Source: Blumeriella jaapii (Eukaryota; Ascomycota; Leotiomycetes; Helotiales; Drepanopezizaceae). Taken from it: a stretch of 14,805 nt of DNA. The stretch is taken from assembly GCA_009599575.1 (NCBI GenBank), contig VWND01000061.1, positions 1 through 14,805 of the forward strand, in the 5' to 3' direction. The position numbers and the translations under genes were made by a program. The notes beneath the pieces were generated by a model that was not told the DNA's origin, did no database searches, and saw nothing but the letters and a program-made list of their open reading frames with translations. This document shows positions 8,050 through 14,805 of the stretch, one piece after another; within the stretch, counting starts at the first letter, position 1, and every line of letters starts with the position of its first letter.

Positions 8050-8640
8050 ATTTTTAAAAATAAAAAACCTTTTGGAAAGATTTGAAAACAACCGAACGAT
8101 AATTCGGCGGCTGAAAACACAATTTAAATCGTGATTCCATTTATAACCGAAAAAAAAAAAATGCATACAAGATTGTTTATTAATTGTTTTATTATTTTTG
8201 TTATTTATTATTTTTCTTTTTTATTATATATTAATTTATTATTTTTGTTTTGCTTTATTTATATACAATCTAATTATTTTGTTTTATATATACTGTTTAT
8301 TTTTAAGACTTTTTTTTATATTATTTAAAACATTTATTATATTTTTTTTTGTTTAATTGTTTTTTTGTTTACTAGAATAAAGGTTTTGTATATGTTTAAG
8401 CCGCATATTTAATATATTTATATTATTCGCATATTTTACGAAAACTATTTTTTATATATTTTATTATTTAATATTTTTTGTATTATTTATTTTTTTCGCT
8501 GTTTTGAACGGGTGCTTGCTTAAATAATTATAATTTATTAAAAAAATAATATGCGGATTTCCGTAATTTTTAAATACAAATATTTTATAATTCTCGTATT
8601 TTTTTTTAGTTATTTTTTAATAAATATAATATATTTTTTT
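8050..8640. other. AT-rich spacer, possible remnant of element B 3' LTR
   Basis: This stretch is dominated by T and A runs with very few CpG, unlike the coding remnants on both sides. The open frame at 8131-8328 encodes only Phe/Leu/Ile/Tyr-rich sequence, as any T-rich DNA would, and I do not call it a gene. An inverted pair, ccgcatat at 8401-8408 and atatgcgg near 8550, is visible. By position the 3' LTR of B should be here, but no second copy is in the window to prove it. Confidence 0.4.
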
Positions 8641-8641
8641 A

Positions 8642-11600
8642 ATTAACAAACTTATCGATATTATATCGTTTTTTAAGCAAAGCGTTGTTAAATTTAGCAA
8701 ATTTATTTTTAATTTATTTTAGAACGGAATTATTATACGTAATTTTTCCGAGTTTAAGCAAGCATACAATGCCGCTATTTCAGATTAATAAGCAGCTTTC
8801 GTAAAAATATTTATAAAGTAATTCGATATAATAATTGAAAACGTTAACGAATTTTTATTCGATTACAAAAGCTTCGTTAAAGCTGAATTCGTTCGCAAAA
8901 GCTTTAATTACGATAAATTCCTGTTAAATTACGATAACGCTTTAAAAGCTTTCGCCGGAGCAAAAAAAGCTCGAAATAATAAAAAGAAGATGATAAACCG
9001 AGTTTTGCGTTTTTTGTTAAATCAACGAAGAAAGGATATTTAAAAATACGTTTTTAGTAAAATTACCGGTGTTATTTTACTTCGGCATTTTGCTCGCTTT
9101 TTCGAAATTATTACTTTTATAAAAAAAAAAGTTTGAATATTAAACGCTTATATTTTTAAAACGCAAGTTTTAAAAGCTAATAATCCAAAAGTCCGCAGGT
9201 TTATAAGCTTTTTTACAGCTGTTTGCAAATTGGTCGACGACGCTATGCAATCGCTAAAAAAAGTTTTAATCGGCTGCGAAATCCCAAATCTGACTTTTTT
9301 TTAAAATAAAAAACTGAATATCGCTAAATGCGGCATTTTTATACCGAAGAAAAAAAACGACGCTATTTCGATATTTTAAATCTACGACGACGAAAAAAAC
9401 GAAAAAGCTAATATTATTTTCGTTTAATTCGAAAAAATATACGCGGTAGCAATTAATATTTTTAAAATAGCTAAAACAATTCGGCGACTTTTATTTTTAA
9501 TTATCGAAAACGAATCCGAAAACGAAATTAAAAGCGTAATAGCAAACAACCGTTTATTCGAATATAAAAATTTTTTTATATTTATAAAAACGATTCCGGA
9601 AAAAATAAAAATAAAAAACGTAGAAAAGCGCGCCGATATTTCCGAAATTTTTTTTATTCGAAGGAAAAAACTATTCGCATCGCTAGCAAAAAAAGCACCG
9701 CGAGTAAAAACAGTCGGAAATCGACGCCGAATTATAGGTTTTAAGCTAATTAACAAAAAACGCGACGATTTTACGAAATTAAATTTAAAAAACGCCAGCA
9801 TTTCGAAAAAAAAAGGCTTAAACGATTTTAAATTTAATTTTTCGAAATTGAACATATAAATATTAAAAACGCTTGCTGCGTTTAAAAACGTCGTATCGCC
9901 ATCGTTAATATTTTAGATTTTAATAAAAATATTTAAAATCTCGATTATTATACGATTCGATCGAAAAAGCTTGAAAAAAAATATCGAAGTTATCGCAAAA
10001 GAAATTATACAAAAAGTTTAAAATTAAATTATTCTGTTTAAAACTTTCGCTTTCGACGACGAAACGATTTAAAAATTTTATTTCGATATTTTTATATAAA
10101 AATTAAATAAACTCGTTAGTTTTTTCTTTTTTGCTTCGAACGAAAACTAAATTAAGCTTTTTTCGGATAATTGCAAATGTAATACGCCGGAATAAATAAA
10201 AAAGATTTTTAAAAACGGTGACCCGTTTTTATTCGAGCTTTTTTTCGCTGAAAAACTTCGATTTTTTAATTTTGTTTTTACGAATAATATTAACGCTAAA
10301 AAAAACGGCAAGTTTTGCTATTTTCACGTATGTTATTACGCGGCGTATTACGATTTGATTACGAAAAGTATTAACGTTGTCGGCTTCGCTGATCGATTCG
10401 CTGCTATTAAAAATTCGGATTACGACGTATTCGAAATTAATTTTAATAATCAATTTATATTTCGACGAAAAACTGCGAAAATTAATTAAGCGCGTATTAA
10501 AGCTTATTTAGGTTACGCAAATTTTAAAACGGATCTTAAAGCTTTTAGCGCGATTACAAAACTCGACTAAAACGTAAAAAAATAAAAACAACGAATATTT
10601 CCAAAAGCCGACTTTTTTGGTTTTTCGACCGAAAGTGTGTTTTAAAGTTTATTTAAATTAAGCTGCGAATTCGTTAATTACGTAAAGTTTTATAACGGAA
10701 AAAACAAGCTATTGCTATATTTTATAAAAAAAAAAGTAGTTATATATAAGCATTATTTCCGACTGGTTAAAACCTAAAAAGCGCTTACAGCTTTTTTCGC
10801 TAATATGTTTTATAGTTTTATTTAATAAATTTTTAAAATGCATTCCGGCTTTTACTTCGCTGCTTTGATTATTCGGAATTTTGGAAACTGCCGCTTCGTA
10901 GCATATTTTAACGTTTCGATCGCTTTAGGTTTCGCTAGTCCCGACCGTATTACGGTTATAAAATTCGATATCGCCGATTTTCAAAAAAAAAAAAAAAATC
11001 GAAGACCTTATTAACGTTATTTTCGATTACTACGTTTTGCTTGTATTCGCATACAACTCGAGAATAATCGAAATTTATTTGCAATTATATTACGACGTTA
11101 AGCTAATTAAAATCATTCAGAAAAGCTTAGCTTTTTCGTATTTCAGCGTATCTAAAATAATGGCCTCGGCTATTTTATCGGACTACGAAACCGAAGACTA
11201 CGAATAAAAAATAAAATAACTTTTATTAGCTTTTCGATTAAGCAAAAGGTTTTCGTTAAATTTAGAACTTAAGAAACCGACGGCGCGATGCTAATTTATT
11301 CGAATAATTACACGGCGCAAAAGTACAAAAACCATTTCGAAAACGACGCTTCGATAGGCCATTTAACGCTGTTTGTTTTGCGACGAAAGTAATTATAGCA
11401 TTTTCGATGGTTTCGATTGCAAACGACTATTTCCGAACCATTTCGTGGAATAGTTTTTTTTACAGGTTTCGGAGCTTTTTTAAAAGCATTCGTCGGTAAA
11501 CAACCGTAATTCGACCTATTAGTTTTACGCGAAGCAAAAGCGTTAATCGGTTTTAATTACGACGAACTAATCGATTACTTTTACGATTTTAATATAAAAT

Positions 11601-11870
11601 TTTTCAACGCTTTTTGCAAAGCGTAAAATTACGTTTAAAAGCTAAAATCTATTATTTACGGAAAAAAATCGTAAAAAACATTCGTCGCGGCGACGCTTAA
11701 TAATATTATCGACGAAAAAGCTATTAAAACGTTCGTAGATTTAAACGATATTTCGATTGATATTTTATCGAACTATTTTTCAGAAAAGCAGAATAAACAA
11801 AATAATTTAAACGATAAGCGAAACGCTACTTTTTCGCAGAAGCTAATAGCAAAAAGGCCAAAAACGGGTT
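8642..11870 (+). pseudogene. Unidentified decayed long coding region, about 1,070 codons
   Basis: I do not recognise this product. One plus frame (starting for example at 8885, 9503, 10052, 10532 and 10937) holds from about 8642 to 10980. It shifts at a run of 16 A (10983-10998), reads in the next frame to about 11200, then returns to the first frame to the end. Between RIP-type stops the peptides look real: VKAEFVRKSFNYDKF, VCKLVDDAMQSLKKVLIGCE, NGDPFLFELFFAEKLRFFN, INVVGFADRFAAIKNSDYD, IALGFASPDRITVIKFDIADF, ILSDYETEDYE, ASIGHLTLFVLRRK, FNYDELIDYFYDFN. CpG-containing codons are kept and stops sit where Gln or Trp codons would mutate. The C-terminus is Lys-rich (AKRPKTG). No RT, integrase, transposase or helicase motif was seen. 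The minus-strand open frames at 9424-9855 and 10229-10453 are shadows. It may be a gag-like or accessory ORF of an unknown element, or a repeated host gene. The start codon is not determined. Confidence 0.65.
9668..9709 (+). repeat. 42-nt in-phase module, copy 4
   Basis: It reads KLFASLAKKAPRVK in the frame of the unidentified long coding region. The length, the K-[LA]-F start and the APR-V/I/M end match copies 1-3 in element B codon for codon. Only the middle three codons differ strongly. Confidence 0.6.
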
Positions 11871-12019
11871 AAAAAACTAAAAAAGCGTAAGGCTAAAAAG
11901 TTCAGTTTTGGTTAATTAATTTTTAAATTATATAAGATAAATTAAATTGCATTTATTAAAATTATATTTTTTTTTAATCGTAATTAAAAACGATTATGTA
12001 TATTGTTTAGGACAGGATA
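11871..12019. other. Short spacer between the unidentified block and the palindrome
   Basis: It begins in the basic stop-containing tail of the long coding region and passes into AT-rich DNA without a recognisable feature. It does not encode the upstream part of element C's integrase, which would be expected if the palindrome alone had inserted there. Confidence 0.5.
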
Positions 12020-12559
12020 TAAAACGGTAATATATTTTATATTAATAAAAGTTGGTAGTTTTAATTATAATCGAGGCATAGATCCTTCCGAAACCTTTTG
12101 CTATTAACTATTTTTAACAGATATAAAAGCAAAGCATCTTTTTAAATAATACTATAAGTACGCAGTTTAATTTATACCTTCATTTATTTTTTTTTTTCTT
12201 TTTTCAGTCTTTTTTAGGGATTTCCTAGACTATTTTACCCACCGACATATGGCCGTATCAGTCTGGTTTTCCTATCTACTTTTATATTATTAAATATAAA
12301 AATAGGTAGGAAAACTAAATTAATACGGCCATATATCGGCGGGTAAAATAATTTAGGAAATTCTTAGAAAAAACTAAAAAAAAAAAAAAAAAAATAAGTA
12401 AAAGTATAAATTGAACTGCGTGCTTATGGTATTATTTAAGGGGGTGCTTTGCTCTTATATCTGTTAAAGATAGTCAGTGGCAAAGGGTTTCGGAGGGGTC
12501 CATGCCTCGACCATAGCTAAAACTACCAACTCCTATTAATACAAAGTATTACCGTTTTA
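12020..12559. mobile_element. 540-bp palindromic foldback/MITE-like element
   Basis: The left arm (12020 to about 12286) is the reverse complement of the right arm (about 12292-12559), apart from transitions and a few indels. The ends read TAAAACGGTAAT and ATTACCGTTTTA. The arms meet at an AT-rich centre near 12289 and contain a T-tract and a matching A-tract. There is no coding capacity. The termini begin and end with TA, which would suit a TA-target DNA transposon, but a target duplication cannot be proved. The right end touches the integrase frame of element C. It could also be two copies of one short repeat, or of a terminal repeat, joined head to head. Class assignment is open. Confidence 0.85.
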
Positions 12560-13669
12560 CAATAATATATTCGTAATAATAAATCGCTTTTTTAAGCAAA
12601 TTATTTCGATTTTTTATTATAAAAATATCGACGTTCGAAACTTCGCTAAATTATATATATTTCACGTATACAAATATTTTGGCTTTTTAAAAAATATTAT
12701 TAGCGATCGTAGCTTTTAATATTAATTTATTTTTTGATTTGAATTAAACAAAATATTCGATACGTAACTAAAGTTTTCGAAAGACGTTTATTTCGAAACC
12801 GACGGTCAGATCGAAATTTATAATTAATATCTGCAAAAACGCTTTCGACCTTTCGTAAACTTTTATTAAAACGATTAAAACGAATTTTTTTAAATAATAA
12901 ATTTCGCTCAAATAGTTTTTTTTTACAAAAATCTAAATAGCTTTTTATTTTTTGAAATTATATACGATTATATTTCTTATATTAAATTAAACTAAAAGCT
13001 CGATATTTTTTTTTTAATTTTTTATATAAGCTAAACGCAAACGAAGCTCGTGCGTACGCTCGCCGCCATTACGACGCCTAGAATCTCGCCAAATCGCATT
13101 TTTAATAAGCCTACGATATAATAAAAAAAAATACGAAAAAATTTCGCCGCGCGATCGATTTTAACGTTGGCGATTACGTACAATTCGATATGCGTCCATT
13201 TTCGATTTTCCGGCTTTTTCGCAAGCTCGATAATTTTATAAACGGCCTTTTTAAAATTATAGCCAAATTTTTCAACAACGCTTTTAAGCTAAACTTTTTT
13301 AATATTATAAACGTATATTTAGTTTTCTACGCTAATCGATTGCGTAAAACGGCTAACGACGCGCTTTTAAATTAAATTAATTTAGTTTCTGAATTTATTA
13401 ATATAACTGATAAGTTTGAATACGAAATCGAAAAATTAATCGCTTATCGAATACAGCGGAAAAAATTTTTATACAAAATTTTTCAAATAAGCCTAAATAA
13501 AAATCTTACGTAATATTCCGCGTTTGATTTTATATACGCTTTTTTAAAAGTGCGCGATTTTTATTTAGCGCATAAAAAGCTTTTCGGTTTTTCTGCAAAA
13601 CTTATAAACTGGCTGTCGTGCATAGCCGAATAGTCGGTAGAAACCTTTACCGGAGGCTGTGACGGATGA
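12560..13669 (+). pseudogene. Integrase (core to C-terminus) and chromodomain of element C, a Ty3/Gypsy chromovirus-like element
   Basis: The frame starts abruptly at the palindrome with NNIFVIINRFFKQ, then NFAKLYIFHVYKYFGFLKNI and ISDRS (second catalytic Asp, 12705-12707). YFETDGQIEIYN carries the catalytic Glu (12813-12815), giving exactly 35 residues between them (D35E). KRFRPFVNFY, NFAQIVFFYKNLN, FRRAIDFNVGDYVQFDMRPF and KLDNFINGLFKIIAKFFNN follow after a frame change near 13000; the last is the GPY/F-like module. NVYLVFYANRLRKTANDAL (to 13375) ends it. Several stops interrupt the first half. One frame then runs through a chromodomain to a TGA (13667-13669) inside the first bases of the LTR. 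The 5' part of the element is missing. Asp and Glu remain, but the His before F-E-T-D-G is Tyr. Confidence 0.9.
13418..13610 (+). pseudogene. Chromodomain of element C
   Basis: The region EYEIEKLIAYRIQRKKFLYKIFQI, broken by one stop after LNKNLT, continues YSAFDFIYAFLKVRDFYLAHKKLFGF. The E-Y-x-[IV]-E-K-[IL] start, the basic R-x-x-K-x-x-Y-x-[IV] strand and the Y-x-A-x-D-F segment after a likely Trp stop are the hallmarks of the degenerate chromodomains at the C-terminus of fungal Ty3/Gypsy integrases. These read histone marks and steer insertion into heterochromatin. Aromatic-cage residues cannot be judged. It is in the same frame as the upstream 13190-13375 segment. Confidence 0.85.
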
Positions 13670-14190
13670 ATTGTATATAGTAAAATGTTATTTGTATTGT
13701 TTTAAGTCTGACTGGCTAGCTTTCCGCAAAAGACGGAAGGTTCGGGCTCGCTTAGTCAGTCGCTCGGAAAAACTAGTTTCCGAAAAGGCTCGTTATTACG
13801 TAACTACGAATCTTTCCGAGCTTTAAGAATATTTAACTACTAAAAGCGTATAAAAAAAATAAATCTGAAAAAAAAAAAATAAAAGAAAATAAAAAAATAT
13901 AAATATAACGCAATATATCTTTTAGCTAATTGTCAATCCGGTAATCAGCTATTTTTAAAGCGCGGAAAGGTTTTTTTGTCGTCCGAATGCGGCCGTAACG
14001 CGATATTGCAATATTTATATAATTTATTTATATTTTTTGTCGTTGCGAAGCGTAAATAAAATTAATTCAGCTTAAATAAGCGTTTCGTCGTTTTTAAAAA
14101 CTTTAACTTTTTTATTTTTTTATTAATTTTCTAATAAATTCAAACTTTATTATTTTAATCAAAAACATCGATATAGCTTTTTTTATATTT
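13658..14190 (+). repeat. 3' LTR of element C (end not determined)
   Basis: It starts TGTGACGGATGA directly after a short purine-rich stretch (cggagg), and the element C frame ends in it at 13669. A GC-richer, stem-forming section follows (13705-13825). The downstream half, 13830-14190, is AT-rich without a recognisable end motif. As only one copy is in the window, the 3' limit cannot be fixed; it could be anywhere from about 13830 to 14190. Its sequence is unlike LTR A, so C and A are separate families. Confidence 0.6.
13706..13820 (+). other. Cluster of nested stem-loops in LTR C
   Basis: GACTGGCTAGC (13710-13720) pairs with GCTTAGTCAGTC (13750-13761), with mismatch or wobble. Inside it CTTTCCG (13720-13726) pairs with CGGAAGG (13734-13740). 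Next, CGGAAA (13765-13770) pairs with TTTCCG (13777-13782), and CTCGGAAA (13763-13770) can pair instead with TTTCCGAG (13813-13820). These are alternative stems in a region with little RIP damage. It may be the R-U5 part of the LTR RNA. Confidence 0.55.
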
Positions 14191-14805
14191 AAAAAAGATC
14201 GTCCGCGTAGCTTTACGCGATTAATTGGTTTAGCTCCTCGGACTTTCAGTTTTCGGCGCTTGCGTAATCGGAGTTTTGCGAAATTTATTTTGCGTAATTA
14301 ATCGGTTTTTTCGGCTAATTCGTTTTTTTTCGACCTTTTCGAAAAGGGCGACCTTTTCGATATTTCGTTTTTAAACGGTTTTTTCGAAGATTTATATTTG
14401 CTTGGCCTCGAAAATGCCGATATAACGCCTGAAAAAAATGGCGGAAACGTTGCTAACGGTAAAAGCGCTATTAGCGGTAGTTTCGGTTTTAATAGCATTT
14501 TAAAAAAAAAAAAGCAAAATATTGGCGCTTTTGAAAAAAAAAAAGCGGCCGGAAATTATTAAAAAACGAAAAAATAAAAATAAAAATAACGACGATAATC
14601 GTTTTTTTAAAACGCGTTCGTATTAAAGCCAAAAAAGCTTGCTATTCCTGGGCCTTTTAATTTTATTTTTTATATATATTTGTATTATTCGCGAAGCAAT
14701 TGAAAATTTTAAATTTATAATTGTTTATCGAATTTGATTTTAAAACTCGTTATTATCGGTGCTACGCAATTAACACGTCGTATATTTCGGCCGACGCGAA
14801 CGTTT
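14190..14805 (+). other. Unassigned coding-like stretch at the right edge
   Basis: From about 14200 the CpG-rich, RIP-like composition typical of decayed coding DNA returns. The plus strand reads RPRSFTRLIGLAPRTFSF, then FDLFEKGDLFDISFLNGFF, YLLGLENADITPEKNGGN and KSAISGSFGFNSI up to an A-run at 14502. Further short segments (KPKKLAIPGPFNFIF; KLVIIGATQLTRR) reach the edge. The minus strand is also open at 14298-14498 with Lys/Ser-rich sequence. I recognise no family on either strand, and strand choice is tentative. Two copies of cgaccttttcga (14331-14342, 14349-14360) lie 18 bp apart. Confidence 0.35.

Larger units (their letters stand above)
3852..8050 (+). mobile_element. Element B: RIP-degraded Ty3/Gypsy element, 5' part missing
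   Basis: Plus-strand frames give protease, RT, RNase H, H2C2-type zinc domain, DDE integrase and a C-terminal GPY/F-like module in the Ty3/Gypsy order. The first base after LTR A is already inside a coding-like frame, and no gag, PBS or 5' LTR of B is present. This fits insertion of element A into B, with the rest of B beyond A's other end. The domains differ clearly from element A's RT, so B is a different family. The frame changes at least four times, often at A-runs. Every domain has RIP-type stops or lost catalytic residues. The 3' boundary is uncertain. Confidence 0.88.

Noticed and set aside
8131..8328. Small membrane protein
   Set aside because: The hydrophobic residues follow from T-rich DNA; there is no codon structure and no conserved motif, and it lies in the spacer after element B.
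9424..9855. 143-codon open frame on the minus strand
   Set aside because: RIP removes CpA on both strands, so antisense frames stay open. The plus strand carries the coherent long frame here.
10229..10453. Minus-strand open frame of 74 codons
   Set aside because: It is antisense to a clear segment of the long plus-strand coding region.
12020..12559. Assembly artefact from joining a repeat to its own reverse complement
   Set aside because: The two arms differ by many transitions with a structured pattern, so they are diverged sequences rather than one sequence assembled twice.
13710..13761. tRNA-like fold with a GGTTCGGG segment
   Set aside because: It is only about 52 nt, lacks a D arm and a proper anticodon arm, and lies inside an LTR.

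Overview
The window looks like a transposon graveyard from a filamentous ascomycete (Pezizomycotina-type fungus) with strong repeat-induced point mutation (RIP). The DNA is very AT-rich. CpA and TpG are scarce and TpA is abundant, while CpG (cga, gcg, acg, tcg) survives in large numbers. Reading frames that clearly encode retrotransposon domains are full of TAA/TAG codons where Gln or Trp codons are expected. I see no intact host gene, tRNA, rRNA or CRISPR array. All family calls rest on motifs read by eye; no search was run.

Layout, left to right. (1) 1-3851, minus strand: a decayed Ty3/Gypsy retrotransposon (element A). Its 5' LTR lies at about 3545-3851, a gag zinc knuckle at 2047-2088, and the reverse transcriptase at 1-1100; it runs off the left edge. 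A GC-richer, less mutated patch at 2820-3560 is not assigned. (2) 3852-about 8050, plus strand: the protease, reverse transcriptase, RNase H, integrase and GPY/F-like tail of a second, different Ty3/Gypsy element (element B). Its gag and 5' LTR are missing because element A ends exactly where B's frame begins, which suggests that A inserted into B. (3) 8050-8640: AT-rich spacer, possibly what is left of B's 3' LTR. (4) 8642-11870, plus strand: a long coding-like block of about 1,070 codons that stays mostly in one frame, is riddled with RIP-type stops, and belongs to no family I can name. (5) 12020-12559: a 540-bp near-perfect palindrome resembling a foldback element or MITE. (6) 12560-13669, plus strand: the 3' end of a third Ty3/Gypsy element (element C), with integrase core, GPY/F-like module and chromodomain, followed by an LTR starting at 13658. 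(7) 14190-14805: an unassigned coding-like stretch.

The most interesting items are these: a 42-nt module that occurs four times in the same codon phase inside two unrelated decayed frames; the unidentified 3.2-kb block; a palindrome whose mutated arm switches from left to right partway along; and loss of the same catalytic Asp (to Asn) in both reverse transcriptases by a RIP-type change. None of the proteins is likely to be functional.
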